Assembly (NCBI RefSeq): GCF_030272615.1
Contig: NC_081410.1
Location: 184,681,619-184,745,618 of the forward strand
DNA: 64,000 nt
Direction of reading: 5' to 3'
Origin: Cryptomeria japonica
Taxonomy: Eukaryota > Streptophyta > Pinopsida > Cupressales > Cupressaceae
The notes under the pieces are model-generated. The model did not search any database and had not been told where the DNA came from. It saw nothing but the letters and a program-made list of their open reading frames with translations. Below, one piece after another: positions 22,260 through 34,410 of this stretch. Positions within the stretch are counted from its first letter, which is position 1. Each line of letters starts with the position of its first letter. Position numbers and translations under genes: made by a program.

Positions 22260-23474
22260 CTATTTGTTTTTATTCTCTAGTTCTTGTACATCTTCATTAG
22301 CAGCAGCAACATCCGGATTAGCAGTCTCTACCGGATCACTTTGCTTTGGTTCTTCAGGCTGAATAGGAGCTAGAACAACATGTTGACCATCATCATAACT
22401 ACATGCTCTGATATCCTTCCCAAGGTTCTCATCCACCTTTACAATTGCACTTTCAACTATCTTTCTCAGTCTCTTATTATGGCACCGGTAGGCTTTGCTC
22501 TTAGTTGAATATCCCAAGAAGATACCTTCATCACTTCTAGCATCAAACTTTCCTATATCCTCATCTCTCTTGATATAACATTTGCTACCAAATACTCTGA
22601 AATATCTTACGGTAGGAACATGACCAAACCATAACTCATAAGGGGTCTTACCGGTATCACCTTTGATGTGAACTCTGTTGAATGTGTAAACAAAAGTGCT
22701 AATGGCTTCTCTCCAGTAGATCTTCGGAACATTTCCTTCAATTAGCATAGTTCTTGCAGCATCCAAAACAGTTTCGTTCTTCCTCTCAACAACTCCATTT
22801 TGCTATGGGGTTCTAGGAGCAGATAATTGTCTTCTAATTCCATGCATCTCACAGAATGAGTTTAATTCACCGGAACAAAATTCTCCACCTCTATCAGATC
22901 TCAGACATTTTACCTTCAATCTAGACTCAGTTTCCACCTTAGCTTTGAATATTTTGAATTTGTCCAATGCTTCTGATTTCTCCTTAAAAAAGACAACCCA
23001 CATCATCTTGGAATAATCATCAATTAGCAACATAAAATATCTATCACCTTGTACACTTCTAACATTTGTAGGTCCACATAGGTCAGTATGCACACGATCT
23101 AGCAGTCCATCAGATGTATATTGTTTGCTCTTGAAAGAAATTCTTGTTTGCTTACCCAACTGATATTCCTTACATACTGGATTAACAGGCTTAACAATCT
23201 TAGGCAGATCTCTAATAGCTTGTGTAGAACAGATCTTAATCTTTGAATGAAAATTTACATAACACATTCTCCTATGCCACAACCAACTCTCATCTATCTT
23301 AGCGATCAAACAACTTTTCTCACCATCATTCAAGTAAAAAATGTTACCTTCAGTCATAGTCCCAGATGCAATCTCTATACAGGAGGCATTCAAGATCTTG
23401 CATTTACCATCCTTGAATTGTAAATCATAACTCTTTTCAACCATCTGTCCAACACTCAAAAGATTATGCTTCAA
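22260..23474 (-). pseudogene. pol: Copia GAG-pre-integrase and integrase
   Basis: 23,474-22,803 and 22,766-22,260 form one frame apart from a stop near 22,802 (APRTP, stop, then NGVVERKNETVLDAARTM). Visible are the pre-integrase LWHRR motif, the catalytic region around VHTDLCGP, RSDRGGEF as second acidic site, and YELWFGHVPTVRYFRVFGSK plus FDARSDEGIFLGYS, typical of Copia integrase C-terminal parts. The second Cys of the zinc region and several codons are mutated. Confidence 0.9.
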
Positions 23475-24071
23475 AATTCAACATACAAGACATCATCAGT
23501 GTTATGCTTACCATCAAAATAAATAGAATCTCTCCCATGGATTACACAAGCTTTGTCATCGCCAAATCTAAGTATTCCACCATCATACCTTTCCATGCTC
23601 ACAAATTTGCTTTTATTACCGGTCATATGATGTGAACAACCGCTGTCAATCACCCATTCATCCTTTTCTTCTACCTTAGCCGCCAAAGCTTTCTCCTCAA
23701 CATAACAGCTAGTGGAATCAATAGGTACAAGTCTATCTTCTTTAATGGCAATAAATGCAACTTTATCTCATTCTGATTCATCGTCTATAACACCTTCATC
23801 TGCAGCGTAATAATAGTTCTTCTGGTTCCTAAACTTCTGGTTAGACTTATAAGGTTTATCATACTTCTCATGCTTCTCATATCTATCATTCCTATCATGC
23901 TTATCAAAATTATCATGCCTGTCATACTTAGCCATTCTCTTTGGGCACCTAGAAGCAAAATGTCCTATCTTATTGCGAGAGAAACATTTCAAAGGTAACT
24001 TTCCATCATACTTACCAACACCTTTATGCAATCTCTGGGCAATCAGTGCTTCAAGCTCATTTTCTTGCTCC
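23471..24071 (-). pseudogene. Copia gag zinc knuckle and protease
   Basis: 24,031-23,768 holds a CCHC knuckle in which one Cys is replaced (CFSRNKIGHFASRC), followed by a charged Asp/Lys/His/Tyr-rich repeat. Next comes the aspartic protease signature WVIDSGCSHHMTG (about 23,618-23,656) and FGDDKACVIHGRD. A stop near 23,767 separates the two parts. Confidence 0.85.
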
Positions 24072-24806
24072 TCAATCTATTCTCTCTCTCATATTTGGAT
24101 ATTCTGCACTCATCAGGATCATACTTTTGCTTACCAGATATAGATGCAGATGCTCTAATGCTGTCTCAGACTTTCCATGTGATTCTTCAAACTCACTCAA
24201 CTCAAATGCAGAAGGCTTTCCGACCAATACATCTCTTGTCATTGTAGTCACACTCCAGATCTCATCAATAGCAGCAACCTTATGTTTATAAGCAGGAGGC
24301 ATAGATTCCAGCACCTTAGCAACAATTTCATCTTCCTCAATGTTTCCACTGGCACATTTGATACCTAGGACAAGGTCATTCATCTTAGCCATAAAAGAAT
24401 GTATGTTCTCATCATCTTCCATCTTCAATGTCTCATATTTTCCTTTCAAACTTTGCGACTTAGCAACTTTCATATGTTTATCTCCTTCATACAAAATCTC
24501 AAGCTTCTTCTAGATTTCATGTGTGGTTTGAAGTCCCATAACATTTGTCATCTCTAAATCAGTCAGGGCACTAAGCAATGCTTCTTTCGCTCTGATATTG
24601 TATTCTACTTCCTTAACCTCATCAAGAGTAGATGGTCCATTCTGAGGAACAATATAAGGATTCTTTGTAATCTTCCAGTAATTTTCCCCAAGACATTTCG
24701 AGTGCACTTCCATCAGGTTCTTCCATATAGTATAGTTGCTTCCATCAAACCTCGGTCTGTCCTTCTTAAAGAGAATACCTTGAGTTGCCATCCCGGATCT
24801 TCCCAA
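24072..24806 (-). pseudogene. gag: Copia gag
   Basis: Starts near the primer site with MATQGILFKKDRPRFDGSNY, the standard opening of plant Copia gag (UBN2-type), and continues through FMAKMNDLVLGIKCASG and VLESMPPAYKHKVAAI. One stop near 24,507 splits the frame in two. The order gag-protease-integrase-RT is that of Ty1/Copia. Confidence 0.88.
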
Positions 24807-24831
24807 GCGATTAAGCTTCTATCGGAGGATC

Positions 24832-24847
24832 TGGCTCTGATACCAAT
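24832..24847 (-). other. Copia primer-binding site (iMet-type)
   Basis: TTGGTATCAGAGCCAGA on the minus strand directly follows the LTR end …GCTAACA. This is the usual initiator-Met tRNA primer site of plant Copia elements. Confidence 0.85.
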
Positions 24848-25477
24848 TGTTAGCAGCAACAAAGAATGAAGACTGAGAGGGGGGGAGGGGGTGAATCAGT
24901 CTTCACCAAAATATAAAACTTTAAGCACAACAACAGATCTAACAAATTGCAGCAATAAACAGATAAGCAAATTAACAGCACAACACACAACACCAAGATT
25001 TTTGATGTGAAAAACCCAGTTAAGGGAAAAACCACGGTGGGAACCTACCCACAGTAAGATGATACTCTGCAGTAGTATGTGAAAATATTACAATGGGGAA
25101 TGCACATGCATTCAGGCGCACTGCTTAGAGCTCATTGCTCAAAAGATATTTGCCCGGAAGGCTACAACCCTCAGGGAAGTCTCACTGACTTACAACAAGC
25201 TTCGGATTACAATCCTGAAGAAATGAACTCAAATAATAGTATCTCCAAATGCCTGATTACAATTCCGGTTAAGCACAGTTGTTTGCTCTGCAACACCAAT
25301 CTCACCTCAACCTCAACACCAAATGATAAATCACTTGTTCGCACATACACCACTTTCTGATAATGCAGACACAATACCGACACCCAAACGACATGAATAA
25401 TTCACCTATATTTACAATTCTTCAACCTTGATAACAAGGTCGGCTAAACCCTTAACCCTCGATTACAAAATTTCATC
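24848..25477 (-). mobile_element. Copia 5' LTR, downstream part
   Basis: Runs on the minus strand from a TATA-like TAAATATA (about 25,406-25,414) to the LTR end …TTGCTGCTAACA next to the primer site. It matches 3078-3647. The upstream LTR portion seen at 3648-4121 is absent; instead X7 sequence begins at 25,478. Confidence 0.65.
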
Positions 25478-25661
25478 ACACACTTGGTTGATGCTCAATT
25501 TGGTGATGCTTTCCTTCAAATGCTGGACTGGAAGATAGATGGAGAAGGTCATCCTTAATGAAACTAGATTGAAGGAGATCGTCCTTGTCCTGGCTTGATC
25601 CTGTATCATGAGAGTCTGCCAAGTAGTTGATCCTCCGGCTTTGGGGGTCGTCATTTGATGC

Positions 25662-25885
25662 CTACACAAAAACTTAAAGTTAGTCTTTGAGTATAATATC
25701 CTAAAACATAGGATCTAAGACCTTTCAAAAACATTAATTTGAAAATGACATGATAAATCAAGAATTATAAATTCTCAAATTAATTATGAATGGAAATTAG
25801 ATTTTTCAAGACTTAGACTTTAAAAGATTGCTATGAAATCAAAATAAGTCTTAAATGAGAACTTCAAAAATTTGATTCTTCATAC
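25662..25885 (-). other. Leader intron of X7
   Basis: Donor GGAG/GTATGAAG and acceptor TTTTGTGTAG/GCATC on the minus strand. It matches the X1 intron in position between TATA 1 and exon 2. Confidence 0.5.
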
Positions 25886-26180
25886 CTCCTTCTTTGAAAG
25901 CTTAACTATGAACCTTGGAAAAATGAAGAAAGAAGATCAGATTTTGCTGGATAAGGATTGAATTTTGGTCTCCCTTTGAATGAATTATGTCTCAATTGAC
26001 CTTCAAAAGAACTTCGCCTTCCACTAGCCTCCAACCACTTGGCAAATTCTGGAAATTGGCCTCCAATTTAGCAAGAAATTCGCCTCCAATCTGGTATAAT
26101 TCGCTCCTTCAATCTGCTCTTGAAATTTGCATGAGAAGAATAATGAATGAATGATTTGAAAATGCTACAACACTCCTCTC

Positions 26181-26270
26181 TTATATAGGGTGCTCACGCT
26201 AATTAACCATGAGGCCGACCTAAGTTTTTAGCAATAAAACAAATAAAATCCCCTTTAGAACGAGGCCGAC
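26181..26270 (-). promoter_or_regulatory. Promoter 1 of X7
   Basis: TATATAAG with two upstream GTCGGCCT boxes about 50 bp apart, as in X1. Confidence 0.55.
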
Positions 26271-26714
26271 TTGCTTATAAAAGCAAAGAAATGGATTTTG
26301 AGCGCTCCCCTTCATTTTTAAAATTTTAAAATTAATTTTTAGACTTGAAAGGTGTTCTTTTTCATTTGTTTTAAGGCTTAAAATTAATTGATTCAATTAC
26401 AAAGGCCTTAATTCATGTGAATTTGATCTAACTTCCCAAATGTCTTGGTTTTGACAAATTTAGTGAAAATTGAGGAATGTTGAGGTTTGATTGAGGGTTA
26501 ATGAAGTTTCCTTTCCTCCTTAGGCATTGAAATATCCAAGATGATGAAGGTCTAAACCACTTCAAGGCTTGTTTGAACTTTACATCTAGGCTTGTTCACT
26601 TCATGAATTGAAATTTTCACAACCAATATTTGCAAATTTAATGTCCTTGTCTTCACAATCTTGCAATTTGCCCTTGACTTAATCAAATAAGGTTGAATGA
26701 TAGGTTTTTTGATG

Positions 26715-28990
26715 ATTTTGCCTTGGACCCTTTGGAAGGGTCAGGAGTGATTTTTCAAATTAGGACTTGAATATCTTATTTCTTGACTCCAAAATCTTCC
26801 GGAAGGCGAGCTCATGTTTGTTTTGACCTGACAAAGTCTTGCATTCCAAATTTTAGCATTTCACATGAGTAATTTGGGTGAAAACGTGAATTTTGCCCTG
26901 GACCCTTTGGAAGGGTCAGGAGTGATTTTTACTTTTTAGGTCAAATTTCACCTTAGTTTGATCATTCACCTCCTGCAAGGCAATCTCCAGGGTCTATTCA
27001 TCTCACTCACTGAGTTGGCTTATCAATTTTTGAAGGAAATATTGCTTTTTTGGGAATTTCGCTCTGGACCCTTTCGAAGGGTCAGGAGCAAAATTCTCTC
27101 CTGAGCTCAAAACTCTTATTTTTTGAAGGTCTAAATCTCTTCAAGGCATTCCAAATGGCTTCTTTTACTGTAGTCCAGGCCTAGTTTTACTTGAATTTTG
27201 GAAGAAAAGGTGCCTTTGATGTTTTTCGCCCTGGACCCTTTGGAAGGGTCAGGAGCGATTTTCCTTGCTTAGGCTTACTCCTCCATCATTCTGACTTCAA
27301 TCCACCCCTCAAGGCTAGGCAATGGTCTTCTTCATTCACTCCACCCAAGCTTGGTTTGTTCTTGCAAGGCAAAATAGGGGATTTTGAGATTTTCGCCCTG
27401 GACCCTTTGGAAGGGTCAGGAGCGAAAATCCTTCTCTGACCTAGAATCATCATTTTTTTGAAACAAACATCCACTCAAAGGTGGTCTCAAGGGCAATTTC
27501 TACCTTGGTCTAGTCTTGTCTTAGCACAAACTTGAAAGGAACATATTGGTTTTAGGATTTTCGCTCTGGACCCTTTGGAAGGGTTAGGAGCGAAAATTAG
27601 GTTTTAGGGCAATTTTCCAATCCTTTCATCTTCAAATCACTTCCAAGGCATAAAACATCTTGCCTCACTCCTCTCCAAGTCATGAAAACCACAATCTTGT
27701 CTTAAATTTGCAAGGAAAAAGGAGAATTTGGAAATTTCGCTCTGGACCCTTTGGAAGGATCAGGAGCAAATTTCTCTCTTGGCTTCAAAACTGGCATTTT
27801 AGCAACCCAATTCCATTCTAAGGCAATCCAAATTCTCTTCTCACACCCTTGTCTAAGCTTAGCTTTGCCCAAATTTTGAAAAAAAGATGACTTTTGAGGA
27901 TTTTCGCTCTGGACCCTTTGGAAGGGTCAGGAGCGAAAATCATGTTCTAGGGTCAATTCCTTCATCTTTTCAACCTCAATCATCCTCAAATGGCAAAAAC
28001 ACACTTCCTCATACCCATTCAAGCCATAAAAACCAAAAATTTGTCTTGACCTTGCAAGGAAAATAGGTGTTTTTAGGAATTTCGCCCTGGACCCTTTGGA
28101 AGGGTCAGGAACGAAATTCTCCTTTTGGGCAAAATCCTTCATTTTTCCAAGTTAAAACATCTTCAAGAGGCAAAAGCAAGTTGTTCTTGTTTCATTCATG
28201 CCAAAAACTTGACCTTCTTCCCTGCACAGAGCTTTTGGGAATTTTGCTCTGGACCCTTTGGAAGGGTCAGGAGCGAAATTCACCATTTTGTCTAAAGTTC
28301 TTCATTTTTACATGCTTCCAAATCTTCAAAGGTATGAAATAAAGTCCAATCTTCATTCCAAGAGACCCTGCACATCAAAACTTAGCCAAAGTTAGGAAGA
28401 AATAAGCTCTAATAAGATTTTTCGCTCTGGACCCTCTGGAAGGGTCAAGAGCGAAATCTCCATTCCAGGCCAAATTGCTCAGTTTTCAAGTTTCAAACCA
28501 CCTCACAAGGCAAAGTTAGGTCTTTTTCCAAGCTAAGAACAAGGTTGCAAGTCTGTCCAAGGCAAGAAATAGGGTTTAGGATGAAATTCGCTCTGGACCC
28601 TCTGGAAAGGTCAGGAGCAAAAATCCTATTTTAGGCTTGATTCTGGACATTTTGAATTCCAAATCTCCATGAGAGGTAAACAAAGACCTACCTTCACGCA
28701 TCCCCATCAAAATCCTGCTTTTCACTAGGCAAAAATGAGAGCTTTTCAAAATTTCGCTCTGGACCCTTTGGAAGGGTCAGGAGCGAAATTGCCATCTCAG
28801 GCCAGATCTTACCTTGGTTCACTTCATTTTCCATCAAACTTGATCAAACTAACTCCCTTGCTTCACAATCAGGACAAATCTATCACTCAACTGGGTCCAG
28901 GCAGGGTTTTACTAGGTTTTCAGGGCCAAGAGAAGGCAAGAAGGAGAGATTTCGCTCTGGACCCTTTGGAAGGGTCAGGAGCGAAAATCT
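26715..28990 (-). repeat. Array of 14 hairpins in X7
   Basis: Copies start near 26,723, 26,896, 27,058, 27,228, 27,395, 27,560, 27,738, 27,903, 28,080, 28,245, 28,425, 28,590, 28,752 and 28,950. Arms on the minus strand are TTTCGCTCCTGACCCTT and AAGGGTCCAGAGCGAAA. Spacing is 160-200 bp. Homologous to the X1 array but with changed base pairs. Confidence 0.85.
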
Positions 28991-29555
28991 TGTCCTTGAT
29001 TGGCTTTCATCACATCAAAGCTTAAAACTCTCTTTTAATGCAAAAGATGACAACTTTCTCCATCATGTCTCAAAAGTCAACAATTTTGGTCATACCCTTC
29101 TAAAATGCCTCCAATCATCATCAGGTGCATTCGTTTATCATTCACCATTTCGACCTTCCTTTGATTACTGACTCTGCTCAACTGACTCAGACCGAGAAAC
29201 AAACATGACTCCGACAAGAAAACCTTCAAACTAGACCTAACCTGACATGAGACCTATTCACCCTGTCCCCTGATCTAACCAACTTGACTCTCCTTAAAGG
29301 CATGCTTCATTCTAGTAAACTTGAGGTTTCAGGCCGATGGCTAACAACTCCCCAAAATTAGGCTAAACTCAGCTTGAAAGAAACCCTAAAACGAGCTTCC
29401 AAGATTAGTCCTAATCTAGCCAGCCCAGGCAAACCACTCACTCACTCAAAAATCCTAAAGGCAAAGAGAAAAACAAGCAAAAGGAAAGCAAAACCTAAAG
29501 CAAGAAAAAGGGGGGTCCCCATTCTAATGGGGCAATGTGTGAAATGGTCACAACA

Positions 29556-29998
29556 AGAGGGAAAGAGATGGAAAGAATGGAAGGGTGAAATGGTGATGGC
29601 AAAGGTGAGGAATGGAAATGGGAGTGATCGGGTTCGGGCACCTACTGACAGTGTTGGGAGAAGTGGAAGGGATTATGCCTTGGTTGGGCAAATGAAGTGT
29701 TGTCAATGCCTCGATTGTTGATCCAAGCGATGGAAGGAAATTTTCATGCCTTAGTTAAATTTAGCATTTCATCCCTAGTTTTGCAAGCAAAAGACGAGTC
29801 ATTCATTTCCTAAGCCTTGACAACTGACTGACCTCAATTCATCTTAAAGAGAGACTTATCTTGATTTCTTCCTAGCTACTTGAGAAACAACACCTTTTTA
29901 ATGCAAAGGTTTATAGCACAAGACTCTACTATCCTAGAAAGCAGAAAAAAGTGGGGGTCCCCATTTGCAATGGGGCGATGTGTGAAAACGTCACAACA
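29556..29998 (-). mobile_element. X8: start of another X-family LTR
   Basis: On the minus strand it begins TGTTGTGACGTTTTCACACA with the CCCCATTGCAAATGGGG palindrome and runs 443 bp until X7 begins. The rest was not located; it could be the Copia LTR remainder or lost. Confidence 0.5.
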
Positions 29999-30971
29999 GG
30001 CACGAAGGCACGATGCAAGGGGAAAGGGGAAGGCCCAAAGCCCACCTCATGATGAAAGAATGCTCGAGCGTTTTCTGATTCCCAAAATTGTTGATTTTAG
30101 TGAAGAGGCAGTTTGTTAGATATCAAGTCATGAAAAAGTGGCTTGTGTAGGAGCGAAATGATTGTTGAGGATACAATGGAGCAGAGCAAACTGCGAGTCA
30201 AAAGTTTGCAAGAAATAGGGACCAGATGGATAGGAGTCCATGAAGAGTATTTGTTCCTCAAGAGTTTGATGCAGGAGTATTGATAGTAGGGTTACGGGTG
30301 AGCCAAAAACCCAAAATGATGATGATGCAAGGGGGATAAAAGGTATGTGAATTAAGACTTGTATAAAAGAAGGGTTTGTGAACCGTGTACGCGAAGGAGT
30401 TTCCTAGAGAACCAATAGATACATCAGTTGGTTACCATGTACTCTAGTGTATGATTACTTTTTTGTAGACTTTGACAATGTTTATTTTGTAGGTACAAGA
30501 TGATGGAAGATCGAGGACAAAGAATAAAAAGACCAAAAAATAAGGGAAAAACGAAGTCGAAGATTAAAGGATGATGGAGGAAAAAGTAAAAAAGGGACCA
30601 ATGTAATGAAGATCTCCCATGAAAGTGGGAACATTCCTATTTGTAATGTTTAATGAATAGTATGATGAAACATAATAATGTATACTTATTCTAGAAATCT
30701 ACGTTGGAATGAGAGATGAGTGAAAGTAGGGATGAAGATCTTTGAGAGAACCATGGAGATATTTGGATAGATCATAGGAGATAGTTAGGGAGATATTATT
30801 GGAGATGGTTAAGGAAATAGTTGGCACTAATTGGCTAATAATGATATATTTGTTATGGTCAGCTATAGTTATATAAAGAGACCATTTGTACACTAAAGAA
30901 AGGAGATGGAAGGATATTTTAATTAATATAATTTCCCTTGAAAGAGGGGATTAGAATATGCTCTTGATCCT
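29999..30971. other. Decayed DNA; possible promoter near 30,869
   Basis: A few short broken frames, none recognisable. AGTTATATAAAGAGACC (about 30,866-30,882) is a good TATA context 100 bp before the ORF at 30,972. Confidence 0.35.
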
Positions 30972-31859
30972 TTGCTTCAGATTATTGCATTTCTTTGTTT
31001 CCATTGTGAGTCTATCTTGATAGGGGAGGTGTATGTTGAACTTGGCAAATCAGCAGCCTCTAGCATGTCATTTGAGCCACCCCACGAGGTTCATAACAAA
31101 AGTGATATAACTTCTCTTCAAGATATGGCAGCCTTTGGTCAAGAAGAGAATAATGATTTGTATTCTAGACTTGAAGGTACACATGGTGCAATCATGGGTT
31201 ATGATAATGTGAATAATACAATCCATCATAAATCAGATTTTGTGCATTTTGGGACAGCTGATATAAAGCAATCTCAGAGGATGAATGAAGGATGGTTGGC
31301 AAGAGCCAAGCAAGCCAAGTTGATAGCTCATCAGGGCAAGCTTCAACTTCAGCAGATTCATGATACTCATCACCATATTGGTAAGGAGGAACACGAGCTA
31401 TCTAATTCTGAATTTTCAGCTGATATTGGTTATTTTTTACATGGTGGTGATGGAATTGATAATGAGGCTCATAGTGGACCAGCCACTAATGAGTTATCCT
31501 TTATTGGCATAGAAGGTGTTCCCAATGCACCTTTCATTTTGTCACCTCTTTCATATGATAAGGCAGTGTTGTACTTATTGATTGGTGACTCAGTTTTCTT
31601 AGATTTGACAGTCGGCTATGAAGATCAGCATGTAAGGGACTTCATTTGTTACATGGCTCAACAAAACATTTACTTAGCAACCTTTAATGAAGGCACATTA
31701 ATTTGTGGAAATATAGGTAAAGTTACAACAACTGTTTGGAGGTCTTGGAAAAGTATTCAACACACTTTACTTGTAGGAAATTGGCTCATTGATGGATTCA
31801 TATCAGCATTGATGGTTGGTAGTACTTGTGGCTTCAATTGGAGTGAAGTTCTTAGCTAG
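30972..31859 (+). CDS. Unrecognised 295-aa ORF, possibly transposon-derived
   Basis: An open frame ending in TAG at 31,857; about 70 further codons stay open after that stop to about 32,068 (from LDDVQVH), so the original protein was probably longer. The translation starts with a hydrophobic stretch, then a His/Gln-rich part (QLQQIHDTHHHIGKEEHE) and a C-terminal half rich in Phe, Leu, Ile and Trp. The polypurine tract and LTR that follow suggest it is the last coding part of an LTR retrotransposon, but no known domain was recognised. Confidence 0.4.
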   Translation: MLQIIAFLCFHCESILIGEVYVELGKSAASSMSFEPPHEVHNKSDITSLQDMAAFGQEENNDLYSRLEGTHGAIMGYDNVNNTIHHKSDFVHFGTADIKQSQRMNEGWLARAKQAKLIAHQGKLQLQQIHDTHHHIGKEEHELSNSEFSADIGYFLHGGDGIDNEAHSGPATNELSFIGIEGVPNAPFILSPLSYDKAVLYLLIGDSVFLDLTVGYEDQHVRDFICYMAQQNIYLATFNEGTLICGNIGKVTTTVWRSWKSIQHTLLVGNWLIDGFISALMVGSTCGFNWSEVLS

Positions 31860-32125
31860 TTAGATGATGTTCAGGTTCACAGCAGCAGTATAATGAGTAT
31901 TGACATGATGGATGGATATGACAGTGCAAAGATTTGGGATCCTAGTATTGACATGTGTGGTGTATTTCTTCAGTGGATCCATGATGAGTTGTTTCACTTT
32001 GGGTATACAAATATTTATATCAGAGTAGTGCAGCGGTTGGGTGAAGCAACGTTTATTAGATTGATATGAGATCCAGTGAATTGGTTTTTAGCGTGCAGGT
32101 GCAGATTGCTTGAGGGCAAGCAATC

Positions 32126-32141
32126 TTCGGGAAGGGAAGAT
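32126..32141 (+). other. Polypurine tract
   Basis: TTCGGGAAGGGAAGAT lies directly before TGTAATGTCCCC. Confidence 0.6.
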
Positions 32142-33494
32142 TGTAATGTCCCCTTTTCTAGGTGACATGAGATGAGCAGGGGTTGACCTACCATTCGAGT
32201 TCCCGTAGGTCAATGACATGGTTAGGGGACTCATTCTGAGGGTCATGGAGCTTTGCAGGGGCTTTGTGAGCCGTTTTGGACCTTCAGACGACATTTCCTA
32301 CATTTTAGGGAGGTCTCCTATTTTTTAGGGAGAACTGGCAGTTGACTGAATGACCACCTGGGGGACCAAGGAGTAGAGCAGGATCCTTTTGAGCAGTTAC
32401 AGGTGTTTGGAGAGAGGTTCCTACTTTTTAGGGCGATTCCCTACTTTTAAGGAGGTTGTGGCAGTTTCCATATTTGAGGTTCCATGGGACCATACCATGG
32501 TTTCAGTTTCAAGAAGATTGGGTGTGTTTCCTAGTTTCTAGGAGCATCCCTAGATTTTAGGGCTGGGACTGCCAGTTGGCCCATCTTGTCCGGCATCAGT
32601 CACAGACAGGTGACAAAGTCAGATTCATGTTTGGTTGGTTATTTTGGGCTATTATTGGATCTATGGAAATATTTTAATATATTTAAATATTTCCTAAGTT
32701 AGCGATTAAATAAATTAAAATAAGGCTATGTATATAGCCATTTCGGAGTAATAAGGGGTTTTTGGCTCCATCTGGTTTGATATGCCTGTGTTATAGCTCG
32801 TTGGAAAGGTCTTGAACTTTGCTACATGATTGTCACCTCTCGGAGTCTTTTTGGATGCTTGAAGCTATTTATTCGCAATAAAGTGATATTTTTCTATAGT
32901 TTGACACCATAATTGGGAAAGTGTCACTTTAATTATAAAGCGCAAGCTTTATTATTCTTTAGGGTTCGACTTGCAAAGGGAAAGGAGTTATAAGGAGATG
33001 AAAACCTAATTGATAGCATCTTTGATCATTTTGAAACTTGCGAATTTGGGAATTGCTCTGGAAGAGTGATTTTGGTCTGGGACGCAAACCCCAGGTCTGA
33101 GCTTGCTGGGACGTAGCCCTCAATAGGAGTTGACAGTGGATTTATCTAGGATTGCATAGAGATTGTCAGAGGTAGAAGACACATCTTCTTGACCTGAAGA
33201 TTCAGCGTGCATATTGGGGGTTTCAATAGGGCGGCTGGTCTATTTCAGCTGGCACGTGATTTGTAGCAGCTTCCACACCTCCTTTGCAACCACGCCTTGT
33301 TTGTATGTTGGCTTGAAGGGTTCGATTTAGCTTATTTGGTCTTCCTTGTTCGTTGCCAGTAATATTCCTCCATTTGACTTCAATCCAGATTGAGAACAAC
33401 TCCAAATAAATGTATGGATTCTTGTTGAATACAAAACTAGGTTATTTGCCTGGTATGATTTGCAGTATTTTCAGATTGCTCAAGTGTTCTTACA
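32142..33494 (+). mobile_element. TGTAATG-type LTR
   Basis: Begins TGTAATGTCCCC and ends GTTCTTACA, giving the inverted ends TGTAA/TTACA. It contains GGCTATGTATATAGCC (32,724-32,739) and AATAAA (32,877-32,882). Preceded by a polypurine tract, so a 3' LTR on the plus strand. No matching 5' LTR was seen in the window. The end position is less certain than the start. Confidence 0.55.
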
Positions 33495-33733
33495 TATGAA
33501 CATTGTTTACTGTTTTATTTCATAGTTGTTGCTATTTATCAATTACTTTACTTATAACATCAAAACCCAAAAAGAAACAATCCCTTTCTGCAATTTCCGT
33601 CTATTCTATAAGATCACCGGAAAATTACAAAAATATAGTATGTTTAATTAAGAATTTACAGCAGCAACAGCAAAAGCATCCATTTGGGATCTTTCAGTTT
33701 GATCATTTGAAGAATTGTTACAGCTAGTGAGTC

Positions 33734-34410
33734 ATGGCATTATTTAGTGATGGGGATTTGGGAAAGAAGCTTTATAGAGTAGGTAAGAAAGTTCAACCAC
33801 AATCTCAATCAAAAGATGATCTACTTTTCCTTTTGGAGGAAGTAGACAATTATTTATTTATGGTTGACCAGTTGCCTTGTAAGACAATGCAACTTGCAAT
33901 GATTCTGCCCATGACTTCTTTGAACAAAATAGAGCTGTTAAGACACCAAGACAAAGATGTGATACTTAAAGTCACTTCCCGCATTAATTAAACTATAACT
34001 TCATACAATGATGACATAATGAAGGAGATGTTTCGGTTGATTGTGGAAAATTTCCTAGGTTTGGGTGATATCAGCGGTCCTTTTGTTAAGAGGGTTATGA
34101 TTTTAGAAATTGTTGCAAAGGTTAGGTCTTATGTGGTGATGCTCAACCTTTGAATGTGATGATCTAAGTCTCCAAGTGTTTAACTATTTCTTTGCAACTG
34201 TTAGAAAATATCATACAAAAATGTTTTAATAGCCATGTAGTTCATTGTGTCTTCAACCTTGATGGAGAGTCATGATATCTCCCAACCACTCTAATCTATT
34301 CTATTTTCTGTTTTGAAGGAGGAGCATGATATTTCTCTAGTTGCTTGCGAGTTTGTTAAAAATGTTGTTAAACAATGTGAGCAAAAGTTAAAGCCATATT
34401 TGACAGTTGA
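33734..34410 (+). pseudogene. PDS5: PDS5-like cohesin cofactor, processed pseudogene fragment
   Basis: The N-terminal ~220 residues of a plant PDS5 protein can be followed without introns. Motifs are LLEEVDNYL, ELLRHQDKDVILKVTSRI, NDDIMKEMFRLIVENF, KRVMILEIVAKVRSYVVML, then after a frameshift ECDDLSLQVFNYFFATVRKYH, then SVLKEEHDISLVACEF and CEQKLKPYLT. The ATG at 33,734 is kept. Stops lie near 33,989, 34,152 and beyond. PDS5 regulates sister-chromatid cohesion in the nucleus. Lack of introns suggests a retrocopy. Homology ends near 34,410, where a Gypsy gag remnant begins. Confidence 0.75.

Larger units (their letters stand above)
25478..29555 (-). mobile_element. X7: X-family LTR, 3'-truncated
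   Basis: On the minus strand it starts TGTTGTGACC at 29,555, runs through a 14-copy hairpin array, GTCGGCCT boxes and TATA, an exon, a 224-nt intron and the start of exon 2, then stops at 25,478. Exon 2 (about 25,661-25,478) resembles that of X1 and X2 but no long ORF remains. The flank right of 29,555 is AGAGG; no matching left duplication was found, consistent with truncation. Confidence 0.65.

Noticed and set aside
26715-28990. Small ORFs with repeated ALDPLEGSGAK peptides as a repeat protein
   Set aside because: They are translations of the hairpin repeat in several frames on both strands, without a continuous frame.
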